A model generated the notes under the pieces. That model saw nothing but the letters and a program-made list of their open reading frames with translations. It made no database searches and was not told the origin of the DNA. A stretch of 64,000 nucleotides of DNA from CAMDPA01 sp965223035. GTDB lineage: Bacteria; Pseudomonadota; Alphaproteobacteria; Rhizobiales; Hyphomicrobiaceae. Shown one piece after another: positions 18,054 through 27,133 of this stretch. Location of the stretch: assembly GCA_965223035.1 (NCBI GenBank), contig OZ244980.1, positions 5,766,001 through 5,830,000 on the forward strand, read 5' to 3'. How positions within the stretch are numbered: the first letter of the stretch is position 1; every line of letters starts with the position of its first letter. The translations under genes were made by a program, and so were the position numbers.

Positions 18054-18974
18054 ATGCAACGACCATTACCAGTCGCACTGCCGTTCGATCCCAATCCTCG
18101 GGCGCCGAACTGGGTGGTGCCGGCCAATGCGTGCGACGCCCACTTCCACGTGTTTGGCCCGCCCAACATCTTTGCCTATGCCGCTGACCGCCGTTATGAG
18201 CCACCGGCCGCGCCGATCGAGCACTATCTCTCCGTTCAGCGCGCCACCGGCCTCACCCGCGGCGTGATCGTGCAACCCAGCGCCCACGGCACTGACAATG
18301 CGGCGATCCTCGATGCCATTGCCCGCGCGCCAGGTCGCCTCAAGGGCATCGCCAACATCGATGCTACCATGTCGGATGCCACGCTGGACCAGCTGAAGCG
18401 CTGCGGCATCGTCGGCGCACGCTTCTCGCTGATGTCGGATCGGGCGGGTGATCGGGCGGCCATCGAGCAGGCGATACCGAGATTGCAGCGGCTGGGCTGG
18501 TCGCTCGATTTGCACATCGACACCGAGCACCTGCTGGCACACGCCGATTTCATCGGCAAGCTGCCGCTTACGACGGTGATCGACCACATGGGCCGCCCCG
18601 ATGTCAAACAGGGCACGGCGCAAGCCGGCTTTCAATTGGTATTGGCGTTGCTCCGCAAGGACCACTTCTGGACCAAGATTTGTACGCTCGACAAGCTGAG
18701 TGCGCATCCGGTCGCCAACGTGCCCGATGGCCTCCCGTTTCGGGACACGATTCCGTTTGCCCAGGCCGTCGTCGAGGCGGCACCGAGCCGCGTGGTCTGG
18801 GGAACCGACTGGCCGCACGGCAATACATTCGTCGCCGGCCGGGTGCCGAACGAGGGGACACTGCTGGATCTGCTGGCCGCGATCGTGCCCGACGCGGCGA
18901 CGCGGCACGGAATTTTGGTCGACAATCCCGCGCGACTATACCGGTTCGACACCGCTGCCGGCGGGGGCATTTGA
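18054..18974 (+). CDS. Amidohydrolase-2 family hydrolase (2-pyrone-4,6-dicarboxylate lactonase-like)
   Basis: 306 residues. Metal-binding DAHFHVFGP near the N-terminus (His30, His32), further family residues in LDLHIDTEHL, VIDHMGRPD and GTDWPHGN. This pattern is that of the LigI/amidohydrolase-2 group, which opens lactones such as 2-pyrone-4,6-dicarboxylate. GGGACAAGG precedes ATG 18054; ATG 18039 in frame is an alternative. It follows the P450-ferredoxin-SDR genes after a 297-bp gap, so it probably belongs to the same catabolic unit. Confidence 0.88.
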   Translation: MQRPLPVALPFDPNPRAPNWVVPANACDAHFHVFGPPNIFAYAADRRYEPPAAPIEHYLSVQRATGLTRGVIVQPSAHGTDNAAILDAIARAPGRLKGIANIDATMSDATLDQLKRCGIVGARFSLMSDRAGDRAAIEQAIPRLQRLGWSLDLHIDTEHLLAHADFIGKLPLTTVIDHMGRPDVKQGTAQAGFQLVLALLRKDHFWTKICTLDKLSAHPVANVPDGLPFRDTIPFAQAVVEAAPSRVVWGTDWPHGNTFVAGRVPNEGTLLDLLAAIVPDAATRHGILVDNPARLYRFDTAAGGGI

Positions 18975-19017
18975 CAGCGATGTGAGCGGGGATCCGACTT
19001 GAACGTGGCGCCGGCAG

Positions 19018-19143
19018 CTAGAGCAACCTGCTGATCATCGGACTGGGAACGATCCCGATGATAAGCAGATAGGTGCTCACCACTTTAGGAGCGATCATCG
19101 TGCCTGCGGTGTGCAGGCAACCAGGTGCTGCGCACGATGATCC
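19018..19143 (+). repeat. Family-A double-hairpin repeat, diverged copy with compensatory changes
   Basis: Hairpin 1 reads CTGCTGATCATCGG on the left and CCGATGATAAGCAG on the right: both arms differ from the other copies but still pair. Hairpin 2 is also replaced (ATCATCGTGC ... GCACGATGAT). It lies between the amidohydrolase and Omp85 genes. Confidence 0.85.
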
Positions 19144-19188
19144 GGTGCGGGCCCAATTTGGCCATCTTGATCTGGCGATACCATCGCT

Positions 19189-21597
19189 GTGGTGCCGTCG
19201 CCTCCGGGCCGTTACCGCGACATCGTCGACGGCGCGAGTTCTCCCGTGCTCCAGTATGTGCGTTCACGAAGTCCAGGTTTCGCCATCCGGCTCGCAGGCG
19301 CGCTGTTGTCGTTGAACGTTATGCTCGTCCTGAGCCTGGAGAGCAGCGTCGCCGCCGGACATCGGATCGCCGCCATCGAGGTCGCCGGCAACAGCCGTAT
19401 TTCGGACCTGACGATCCGCGAACAGTTCAAGACCATGCTCGGTCAGCCGTTCGAGGCAGCACAGGCCAACGCTGCCCTCAAGACCTTGTTCGCCAGCGGC
19501 CAGTTCGCCGATGCACAGGTCACCCACGAGCACCGGCGACTGATCGTGACGGTGGCCGAAAACCCGGTCGTCTCCCGCCTCACCATCACCGGTCGCGAAA
19601 AGATCAGCCAAGCGGACGTGGAGGCGGCGATCAACATCAAGCGTGGCGACCCCTACACGCGCGCAAAGGGCGAGATGGCGCGCGCCGCCGTTGACGAACT
19701 TTATCGCGACAAGGGGTATCAGGACACCAGCGTCGAGATCATCACGCACCAGCAAACCGACAATCGCATCGAGCTCACACTTGCCATCAACGAGGGCGGC
19801 ATCGCTAAGGTCGAGCGCATCGGCTTCATCGGCAATCGCGCCTTCACCAATCGACGGCTGATGGACGTGATCACCACCCGGACGGCGGGCATGTTCGACT
19901 TCCTGCGCGGCGCCACGCCCTACAGCGAACAACGGTTAGAAATCGATCGCGAGCGGCTGGAGCGCCATTATCGCGATAACGGCTACGCCGACGTCGAGGT
20001 GGGCACGGCCAAAGCCCTCCGTCACCCCGCTTCGGGCAATTGGCGGATCGCTTTCGAAATCGACGAGGGCGCGCAATACCGCTACGGGCCCATCACATTC
20101 GACAATGAGAGCCACGAGATCGATACCGCCGGCTTGCGTCGCTTCGTGCCGGGACAAGCTGGGCAGATCTGGAATGCGAGCGCGGTGGAAACGGCGGTCG
20201 AAGCGATGACCGTGGCGCTGATTGAAGCCGGCCACATGACCACCGAGGTGGTGGCACGGCCCGATCGCGATCCGGCACAGCAGCGGATGGCCCTCGCCTT
20301 CGTCGTCCGCCAACGTGCCACGCAGCAGATTGAGCGCATCGACATCCGCGGCAATCACCAGACCAAAGATCGCGTGATCCGCCGCGAGCTGGGCATGGCA
20401 GAAGGCGATATCTACCATCCGCTGCTCGCACGCCGCGCCCACAAGCGGTTGATGGGGTTGTCGGTATTTGAGTCGGTGGACCTGCAAACCCGGAGCGGAT
20501 CGCGCGAAGATGCGATCCGGCTCGTCGTCGAAGTGAAGGAGCAGAGCACGCGGGAACTGGGCTATGGCGCCGGGTACTCCACCGCCGAGGGCGTGATCGG
20601 CGATATCTCGCTAACAGAACGCAACCTGTTCGGTAACGGACAATATCTCCGCCTCAAACTGGCGGCCAGCCAGACGCGTCGCGAGGCTGAACTCAGCTTT
20701 ACCGAGCCTTACCTGCTGGGTCGCCGCGTGGCGGGTGGATTTGATGTGTTCTTCCGCGACGACAATCGCAAACGCACATCCTCGTACAAAAGTTGGCTGA
20801 TGGGCGGCAAGCTGCGGCTTGGCTTGGAGGTCGCCCGTAACACCGGCGTGGAGCTGAGATATTCTTTATCGCGCAACAGCATCTACGGCGTCGGCGCCAG
20901 TGCATCGGAAGCGATCAAGCAGGCCGTTCCCGGCTATCCGAATGCCACCGCCGGTACCTACGACACCTCGGCGATCGGGTATGGCGTCACCTACGATACG
21001 CGCGACAAGAAAACGTTCCCGATGCGCGGGGTTTATATTGCCACCAGCCAGGATCTGGCGGGCATCGGTGGAAATGTGCGCTATCTGCGGAGCACATTGG
21101 AGGCGCGCGCCTACTATCCTGTCACCGATCGGATCGCGTTGGCGACGCGAGTGATGGGGGGCACGATCAGCGGCTGGGGCGGACAGGACGTGCGATTGCT
21201 CGACATGTTCTACCGCGGCGGTGAGACGGTTCGCGGCTTCGCGCCAGGGGGCATTGGACCGCGCGATTTGCTGAGCGCCAACAAGGACGCGCTCGGTGGT
21301 CGACACTACGTTGCCACCACCGCAGAACTGCGGTTTCCCTTGCCGTTCGTGCCAGAGCATTTCGATTTGGGCGCGGCGATTTTCGCCGATGCCGGCAGCC
21401 TGTGGGGCACCAATCGGCAGAGCCGGGCGGTTCCCGGCGTGATCGGGACCACGGCACACGTGCGTGCCTCCGCCGGCATCGGATTGACGTGGAACAGTCC
21501 CCTGGGCCCGTTGCGGGTCGACTATGCGCATGTGCTCGCCAAGCAGCCGTTCGATAAAACCCAACCGTTGAGTTTTGGCCTGGTTCCCGGCTTCTAG
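19189..21597 (+). CDS. Omp85/BamA-family outer-membrane assembly protein
   Basis: 802 residues. Signal-peptide-like segment (about 33-56), five POTRA-type repeats (about 57-455; e.g. RIAAIEVAGNSRISDLTIREQ, VERIGFIGNRAFTNRRLMD, IERIDIRGNHQTKDRVIRRE), then a 16-strand Omp85 barrel with GGETVRGFAPGGIGPRD (the conserved RGF loop) and a C-terminal phenylalanine (LVPGF). It inserts beta-barrel proteins into the outer membrane. It is not in the usual rseP-bamA-lpxD setting, so it may be a second Omp85 copy. The start is GTG 19189 with no clear ribosome site; GTG 19258 is possible. The stop codon TAG lies inside a family-A repeat. Confidence 0.92.
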   Translation: MVPSPPGRYRDIVDGASSPVLQYVRSRSPGFAIRLAGALLSLNVMLVLSLESSVAAGHRIAAIEVAGNSRISDLTIREQFKTMLGQPFEAAQANAALKTLFASGQFADAQVTHEHRRLIVTVAENPVVSRLTITGREKISQADVEAAINIKRGDPYTRAKGEMARAAVDELYRDKGYQDTSVEIITHQQTDNRIELTLAINEGGIAKVERIGFIGNRAFTNRRLMDVITTRTAGMFDFLRGATPYSEQRLEIDRERLERHYRDNGYADVEVGTAKALRHPASGNWRIAFEIDEGAQYRYGPITFDNESHEIDTAGLRRFVPGQAGQIWNASAVETAVEAMTVALIEAGHMTTEVVARPDRDPAQQRMALAFVVRQRATQQIERIDIRGNHQTKDRVIRRELGMAEGDIYHPLLARRAHKRLMGLSVFESVDLQTRSGSREDAIRLVVEVKEQSTRELGYGAGYSTAEGVIGDISLTERNLFGNGQYLRLKLAASQTRREAELSFTEPYLLGRRVAGGFDVFFRDDNRKRTSSYKSWLMGGKLRLGLEVARNTGVELRYSLSRNSIYGVGASASEAIKQAVPGYPNATAGTYDTSAIGYGVTYDTRDKKTFPMRGVYIATSQDLAGIGGNVRYLRSTLEARAYYPVTDRIALATRVMGGTISGWGGQDVRLLDMFYRGGETVRGFAPGGIGPRDLLSANKDALGGRHYVATTAELRFPLPFVPEHFDLGAAIFADAGSLWGTNRQSRAVPGVIGTTAHVRASAGIGLTWNSPLGPLRVDYAHVLAKQPFDKTQPLSFGLVPGF

Positions 21598-21747
21598 AGC
21601 AACCTGCCTTTGATCGGGATCGGAACGATCCCGATCAAAGGCAGAAAGTTGCTCACCACTTTAAGAGCGATCATCTTTGCGCCTTAAATCGGAACCGGCG
21701 CAATTGGAATCGGCGTTGCGGTTCCGATTTAAGGCGCGATGATCTAG
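21594..21747 (+). repeat. Family-A double-hairpin repeat, full-length, provides the Omp85 stop codon
   Basis: The first bases CTAGAGC include the TAG stop of the preceding gene. Hairpin 1 (GAGCAAC, CTGCCTTTGATCGGG / CCCGATCAAAGGCAG, GTTGCTC) and hairpin 2 (GCGCCTTAAATCGGAACCG / CGGTTCCGATTTAAGGCGC) are near perfect. A truncated second copy starts at 21744 (CTAGAGCAACCTGCCTT). It may act as terminator or 3' mRNA stabiliser for the Omp85 gene. Confidence 0.93.
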
Positions 21748-21761
21748 AGCAACCTGCCTTC

Positions 21762-21865
21762 GGCTGATTGGCCCTTCCGGCCCGCTCCCCGCATGGCCAC
21801 CCCATGGCAAGATGTTGTGGGTGATTGGGCGAGTTGCAGGATGGTTCCAACCGCGCGCACCTTGA
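21762..21865. repeat. Family-B palindromic repeat
   Basis: GGCCCGCTCCCCGCATGGCC ... then GATGGTTCCAACC with a loop containing ATGGCAAGATGTTG. Directly follows the truncated second family-A copy, so the two families can sit side by side. Confidence 0.6.
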
Positions 21866-21987
21866 TTTAGCGTGGCCCAGTAACCAGTAAGCGGTCTCAT
21901 GACGATCGTGGGCCGGCTGCGATCAGGACCGGTCAGGTTCGCCCGGGGCTGGACGAGCGCCGCGCCGGCCGCGCGAACAGGAGGGAA

Positions 21988-23625
21988 ATGCCAATGCCTA
22001 CCGCCACCTATGATGTGGCCATCATCGGCGGTGGTCACAACGGGTTGGTGTGTGCGAGCTACCTCGGTCAGGCCGGGTTCAGCGTCATTGTCCTGGAGCA
22101 GAATGAGGTGGTTGGCGGCGCCGCCGTCACGCAAGAGTTTCACCCTGGCTTCCGAAACTCTGTTGCGGCCTACACGGTCAGTCTGCTCAACGCCAAAGTG
22201 ATCCGCGATTTGCAATTGGCGCGGCATGGACTGAGGATTGTCGAGCGGCCGATCGCTAATTTTTGGCCGATCGATGACCAACGTTCCTTGCTTATGCCGC
22301 ACGACCAGGCCGGTCGCCAGCGAGCGATCGCCCGTTTCTCGACACGCGATGCCGAACAACTGCCCGCCTTTGACGAAGCTTTGCAGTCGGCCGCCGCCGT
22401 GTTGCGCGACCTGGCCGAACAAACGCCCCCCAACGCCGGTGGCGGCGTTCAGGACCTGTTGCGCGGGGCGCGCATCGGCCGTCGCCTGTCGCGCCTTGGT
22501 CTCGACCGCCAGCGCCAGGTTGCCGAGCTGTTCACCAAAAGTGCCGCCGATTACCTCGACCAGTGGTTCGAAAGCGATATCGTCAAGGGCGCGTTCGCGT
22601 TCGATGGCATCGTTGGCGCCTACGCCTCGCCATTTACGCCGGGGACGGCCTATGTCCTGCTGCACCATTGCTTCGGCGAGGTCAACGGCAAGTCCGGCGT
22701 CTGGGGCCACGCGATCGGCGGTATGGGTGCGATCAGCATGGCATTGACCAGGGCAGCCGAGGAGGCCGGCGTCGTCGTTCGCACCAACGCCAAAGTCCGG
22801 GAGGTCGTCATCGAGCACGGTCAGGCTGTCGGTGTTCGCCTCGACAGCGCGGAGGTCATTCGCACGCGCGCCGTCGCCGCCAACGTCGGCGCCAAGCCGC
22901 TGTTTCGCGATCTGGTCGCGGCCGAGGCGATGCCCTCGGCGGTCAGGTCTCGGATGATGGCGATCAAGACCGGCTCCGGCACGTTTCGCATGAATGTCGC
23001 GCTGTCGGAGTTGCCACAGTTCAGCTGCCTGGCGGGCGGTGCCGACGGCACGGCACTGCCGCACCACGGCGCAGGGATCGTCATCGGCCCGACCCTGGAC
23101 TATCTCGATCGCGCGTTCATTGATGCGCGGCGTGATGGCTGGTCGACGGCGCCGATCGTGGAAATGGTGATCTCGTCGGTGCTCGATGATGGCCTCGCGC
23201 CCAGGGACAAGCACGTGGCCAGCCTGTTTGTCCAGCACGTGGCCCCGCAGCTGCCGCCGCCGCGCAGCTGGCAGGACACGACCGAAAAGGCCCGGTTTGC
23301 CGATCTGGTGATCGCAACGGTGGGACGGTATGCGCCCAATTTCCCGGCCAGCGTTGTGGCCCGGCAAGTGCTATCGCCGTTGGACCTGGAGCGCCGCTTC
23401 GGGTTGCTGGACGGCGACATCTTTCACGGCCAGATGTCGCTCGATCAACTGTTCTTCATGCGCCCGCTGCTGGGGTATGCCGATTATCGCTTGCCGGTCA
23501 AAGCGCTGTATTTATGTGGCGCCAGCGCCCACCCGGGCGGCGGCGTGACCGGGCTGCCCGGCCACAATGCGGCTCGCGAGATGATCAAGGATCTCAAGCG
23601 CGAACCCCCCTGGATGCGACATTGA
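21988..23625 (+). CDS. FAD-dependent NAD(P)/phytoene-dehydrogenase-like oxidoreductase
   Basis: 545 residues. Dinucleotide-binding GGGHNG at 14-19 followed by LVCASYL and LEQNEVVGGAAVT, and the C-terminal FAD loop LYLCGASAHPGGGVTGLPGHNA. The architecture is that of the PYROXD2/CrtI-like group, flavoenzymes that oxidise poorly defined substrates. AGGAGGGAA sits right before ATG 21988. It is homologous to the gene at 51598 (same GASTHPGPG/GASAHPGGG end). A long open antisense frame over the gene is a shadow. Confidence 0.92.
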   Translation: MPMPTATYDVAIIGGGHNGLVCASYLGQAGFSVIVLEQNEVVGGAAVTQEFHPGFRNSVAAYTVSLLNAKVIRDLQLARHGLRIVERPIANFWPIDDQRSLLMPHDQAGRQRAIARFSTRDAEQLPAFDEALQSAAAVLRDLAEQTPPNAGGGVQDLLRGARIGRRLSRLGLDRQRQVAELFTKSAADYLDQWFESDIVKGAFAFDGIVGAYASPFTPGTAYVLLHHCFGEVNGKSGVWGHAIGGMGAISMALTRAAEEAGVVVRTNAKVREVVIEHGQAVGVRLDSAEVIRTRAVAANVGAKPLFRDLVAAEAMPSAVRSRMMAIKTGSGTFRMNVALSELPQFSCLAGGADGTALPHHGAGIVIGPTLDYLDRAFIDARRDGWSTAPIVEMVISSVLDDGLAPRDKHVASLFVQHVAPQLPPPRSWQDTTEKARFADLVIATVGRYAPNFPASVVARQVLSPLDLERRFGLLDGDIFHGQMSLDQLFFMRPLLGYADYRLPVKALYLCGASAHPGGGVTGLPGHNAAREMIKDLKREPPWMRH

Positions 23626-23715
23626 GCGGCCGCTGCGCGCCCGCTGACGTGCCGGACAGCAATGGCATGATGGAGGGCAAGGCGCCAAACCATGTCCGCC
23701 TCCGGCAGAAATCAT

Positions 23716-24384
23716 CTATCGCTTCGGCCGTCCCTCAAGGCCGCGCTGGCGCTCCTCGACGCCGGGGCCGGTGGGCTCCATGGTAAAGACGGTATCGACG
23801 CTGGTGTAATCACGGTAGCCGAGCCGGGCCAATGGTCTGATGCGCGCAATGTCAAGCTTACCATCCGTCGTGAGAGCATCGTCACGGATGTGGACGCCCA
23901 CGACGCGGCCGACCACCACATGGTGCACTTCGTCGAAGCGGCGGCTCGGCAGCGTCAGCACACAATGAAAGCGACATTCTAGGTGCACCGGCGATGCCTT
24001 GACCCGCGGCGGCTTGACCAGGCGGGAGGCAACCAGCTCAAGGCCCGCGACCTCGGCCTCATCGATTTCCGGTGGCAAGGTCTGGGATGTTGTATTGACG
24101 GCCTCGCGCAGCTCGTAGGTAGCCATGTTAACGACGAATTCACCGGTATCTGTCGCGTTCTTGACGCTGTCCTTGCGGGCGCCGGGCACGTGTCCGCTGC
24201 CGCCTCCAGCAAACATCACGTAGGGCGGGTCATAGGCCAAGTTGTTGAATTGGCTATAAGGTGCCAGATTGAAGACGCCGTCGTGGCTCAAGGTAGAGAT
24301 CCAGCCGATGGGGCGTGGAACCACGATCGACTTATAGGGGTTGAAGGGCAGACCATGGTCGTCCTTATCAGGCTCATAGAACAT
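23716..24384 (-). CDS. Flavin reductase-like FMN-binding protein
   Basis: 222 residues, FMN-binding split-barrel. Typical segments: PYKSIVVPRPIGWISTLSHDG, NLAPYSQFNNLAYDPPYVMF, KDSVKNATDTGEFVVNMATYEL and LECRFHC. This cluster of the flavin reductase domain often supplies reduced FMN or acts in aromatic degradation. GGGAG precedes ATG 24384; a frame open to 24423 is less likely. It is convergent with the FAD oxidoreductase ending at 23625 and divergent from prfA. Confidence 0.9.
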   Translation of the reverse strand: MFYEPDKDDHGLPFNPYKSIVVPRPIGWISTLSHDGVFNLAPYSQFNNLAYDPPYVMFAGGGSGHVPGARKDSVKNATDTGEFVVNMATYELREAVNTTSQTLPPEIDEAEVAGLELVASRLVKPPRVKASPVHLECRFHCVLTLPSRRFDEVHHVVVGRVVGVHIRDDALTTDGKLDIARIRPLARLGYRDYTSVDTVFTMEPTGPGVEERQRGLEGRPKR

Positions 24385-24463
24385 TCTGCGCAAGCTCCCT
24401 TTGCGCACATGTTCGCACCTCAACGCCGGGGGTGGCTATGGAACATGGCGTGACAAGCACTTA

Positions 24464-24501
24464 GATCAAGTGGGCTGCTTGATCATTCCGCCCATGGAAT
24501 G
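24464..24501. promoter_or_regulatory. Two adjacent perfect palindromes (candidate operators)
   Basis: GATCAAG-TGGGCTG-CTTGATC (24464-24484) is directly followed by CATTCC-GCCCAT-GGAATG (24484-24501). Both arms are perfect. They lie about 80-117 bp upstream of the flavin reductase start and about 195 bp upstream of prfA, in a divergent promoter region. No regulator gene is adjacent. Confidence 0.5.
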
Positions 24502-24694
24502 ACGGCACCCAGCCGCGACGACGACGATAGCGGTTTCTTTTGCCGAGCGTCACCCTTATAGCAACATCGCCGGCGGGCGCGGTCCGGTCTAGATTGCCGT
24601 CGCGCGGAAGGTCAACTGCCCAAGCAGGATGGGAGCGCGGGTTGCCGTTGCGGTCGCATCTTGGACATCGGCAAGATCAGCAACACCAGGTGAG

Positions 24695-25774
24695 ATGACA
24701 TCGATTCCGGAAGACAAGCTCGATAGATTGGTCGAGCGGTGGCAGGCGGTTCAGGCGCAGCTGAGCGAGGGCGGAATCAGCCAACAGGCATACGCCCGAC
24801 TCAACAAGGAGTTTTCGGATCTGGACCCGGTGGTGAGTGCGATTGAGGACTTGCGCAAGGCCGAGCAAGAGCAGATCGAGCTTGGCCAGCTGGCCGAGGA
24901 CGCGGGCACGGACCGAGAAATGCGGCAGATGGCTGAAGAGGAACTCGAGGTCCTGCGCCCTCGTTTGGCCGACATGGAGCATCAGCTCAAGGTCATGTTG
25001 CTGCCCAAGGACCTCGCCGACGACCGCAGCGCGATCGTCGAAATCCGAGCAGGCACGGGCGGCGATGAAGCCGCGCTGTTTGCAGCAGATCTGTACCGCA
25101 TGTACGCGCGGTACGCCGAGCTGCAGCGCTGGAGGACGGAGATCATCTCTCAGTCGGAGAGTGATCTGGGCGGCTATAAGGAGGTCGTGTTCTCGATCAG
25201 GGGCTCCGGCGTATTTGCGCGCTTGAAATTCGAATCGGGCGTCCATCGGGTGCAGCGGGTGCCGGCCACCGAGGCGGCGGGACGCGTTCACACCTCAGCC
25301 GCCACCGTCGCTGTGTTGCCGGAAGCCGAAGACGTCGATATCGATATCAAGCCCGACGACATTCGGATTGATACCATGCGCGCCAGCGGCGCTGGTGGGC
25401 AACACGTCAACAAAACCGAGTCCGCGGTGCGTATCACCCACCTGCCAACCGGTATCATGGTGGTATCGGCGGAGAAGAACCAACATCAGAACCGGCGACT
25501 AGCCATGCAGGTTCTACGCTCACGGCTGTTCGAGTTGGAACGTCATCGGGTGGCGAACGAGCGCGCAGCCCAGCGGCGGGACCAGGTTGGCTCCGGCGAC
25601 CGCAGCCAACGGATCCGCACCTATAATTTTCCGCAGGGCCGCGTCACTGACCACCGCATCAACCTCACCTTGCACAAGCTGCCGCAGATCATGGAAGGCA
25701 CGGGTCTGGATGAGTTGATTGATGCTTTGGTCACCGACCACCAGGCCAGCCAGCTGGCCGAGATGAGCGCGTAA
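24695..25774 (+). CDS. prfA: Peptide chain release factor 1
   Basis: 359 residues. Releases finished peptides at UAA and UAG. The GGQ motif is at residues 234-236 ([19 protein letters not shown]), with the codon-recognition region around [12 protein letters not shown] and the RF1 end [19 protein letters not shown] then [10 protein letters not shown]. Its length equals the usual bacterial size. ATG 24695 is preceded by AGGTGAG; upstream in-frame sequence is not conserved. prmC, which methylates the GGQ glutamine, starts 5 bp after the stop, a classic operon. Confidence 0.97.
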   Translation: MTSIPEDKLDRLVERWQAVQAQLSEGGISQQAYARLNKEFSDLDPVVSAIEDLRKAEQEQIELGQLAEDAGTDREMRQMAEEELEVLRPRLADMEHQLKVMLLPKDLADDRSAIVEIRAGTGGDEAALFAADLYRMYARYAELQRWRTEIISQSESDLGGYKEVVFSIRGSGVFARLKFESGVHRVQRVPATEAAGRVHTSAATVAVLPEAEDVDIDIKPDDIRIDTMRASGAGGQHVNKTESAVRITHLPTGIMVVSAEKNQHQNRRLAMQVLRSRLFELERHRVANERAAQRRDQVGSGDRSQRIRTYNFPQGRVTDHRINLTLHKLPQIMEGTGLDELIDALVTDHQASQLAEMSA

Positions 25775-25778
25775 GGCC

Positions 25779-26666
25779 GTGTCGTCGGATGCATATCTGA
25801 CAGTGCCGACGGTTGGGCAGGCGCGGCGAGACCTGGCGCTGAAACTGCAGCGTGCGGGCTTTGAATCGCCGCAGCTTGACGCGCGGCTGCTGGTCGAGGC
25901 AGCCACCGATCTGAGCGCAGAACAGCTGGCCTTAGATCCCGATCGGCCGCTCGCCAGCACCGAGCACGCTGCGCTGCAACAGTACGCCACCCGACGGCTA
26001 AACCACGAGCCAGTGTCACGAATCCTCGGCGTGAAGGCTTTTTACGGCCGCTTGTTTGACGTGTCTCGAGCAACGCTTGATCCGCGCCCCGAAAGTGAGA
26101 CCTTAATCGACGTGGCGCTTGAAGTAAGCCAACGCGAGCGATGGACGCAGCGGCCGGTTCGGATCCTCGATGTCGGCACCGGCACTGGCTGCTTGCTGTT
26201 GACGCTGTTGGCCGAACTGCCGTTTGCCACGGGCGTCGGCAGCGATCCCAGCGCCGCAGCGCTCGACGTGGCGCGTGCAAATGGCGACCGGCTAGGCCTG
26301 GCCGAGCGTGCCCAATGGATCAAAACCGCCAGCCTGAATGGGCTTGCAGGACCGTTCGATCTGGTGGTGGCTAATCCACCATATATTGCTTCGGGCGAGA
26401 TCGATGGCCTGCCGCTTGACGTCAAGCTGTTCGATCCCCACGTTGCCCTTGACGGCGGCCGCGATGGGCTCGATGTCTATCGGCAAATACTTCCATCGGT
26501 TCAGTTGATTGCGCCTCGAGGTTGGATCATCCTCGAAACTGGAGCGACACAGGCCGATGCCGTTCGAGCGATCATTTGCCATACACAATATGGTTCACAA
26601 CCGACGATAAGGACTCGGCTGGATCTCAATGGCCACACGCGGTGTGTGTTTTATCGGACACAATGA
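25779..26666 (+). CDS. prmC: Protein-(glutamine-N5) methyltransferase, release factor-specific
   Basis: 295 residues, SAM-dependent methyltransferase that modifies the GGQ glutamine of release factors. N-terminal helical domain, SAM motif ILDVGTGTGCLLL, and catalytic NPPY at residues 199-202 (VVANPPYIASGEI). Start GTG 25779, 5 bp after prfA, so translation is probably coupled. Some codon and residue choices are divergent (C-terminal TRCVFYRTQ), but all key motifs are intact. Confidence 0.96.
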   Translation: MSSDAYLTVPTVGQARRDLALKLQRAGFESPQLDARLLVEAATDLSAEQLALDPDRPLASTEHAALQQYATRRLNHEPVSRILGVKAFYGRLFDVSRATLDPRPESETLIDVALEVSQRERWTQRPVRILDVGTGTGCLLLTLLAELPFATGVGSDPSAAALDVARANGDRLGLAERAQWIKTASLNGLAGPFDLVVANPPYIASGEIDGLPLDVKLFDPHVALDGGRDGLDVYRQILPSVQLIAPRGWIILETGATQADAVRAIICHTQYGSQPTIRTRLDLNGHTRCVFYRTQ

Positions 26667-26846
26667 TACAGCGTGCAAAATTGCCTATTGGCAGCGGGTA
26701 CTTCAGCGGTTATGTTGTGCGTGGGGATTTGAGCTGCATGTGCCTTAGCGCAACGGTAACTTGCTTGGAGTGCATGCACGCCTTTACGGCAGACTGCAGG
26801 TTGATCTTTTGTTGGCGATGTCCAACACTGTGGGCATTAGCTGAAG

Positions 26847-27023
26847 ATGAAGGTCCGCAGTCGCGGCATTTACCGCGATGGCTCCCCGTTATCCGATCGC
26901 TGGGATCCGGACAAACCATTCGTGGATGACGACAGACGCCAAGTCAGCGCGGCCCAATCTCGAAGTGCTATGTGGCAGCCGCCAACTTGGCTCGTTAGCC
27001 TGAAAAGGACCAAGGCACGCTAA
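26847..27023 (+). CDS. Possible small protein, 58 residues
   Basis: ATG 26847 opens a 58-residue frame reading MKVRSRGIYRDGSPLSDRWD, then PDKPFVDDD ... MWQPPTWLVSLKRTKAR. It is basic, rich in Trp/Asp/Arg and not low-complexity, in the 467-bp gap between prmC and the DUF4167 gene. The upstream GAAG is a weak ribosome site. No family recognised; it could be chance. Confidence 0.3.
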   Translation: MKVRSRGIYRDGSPLSDRWDPDKPFVDDDRRQVSAAQSRSAMWQPPTWLVSLKRTKAR

Positions 27024-27133
27024 AGCTGTGGCAAGTGCAAGGGCGTGTGTGCGCGAAATCTCCGCGGTTAGGATCGACCGTGCCGTTGGAGTGGACTGCT
27101 CGAAGCTTTGATCTCAACTGAGAATAGGATCCC

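Noticed and set aside
21661..23367. 568-residue minus-strand open frame
   Set aside because: It lies antisense to the clearly coding FAD oxidoreductase and has no family motifs; a GC-rich shadow frame.
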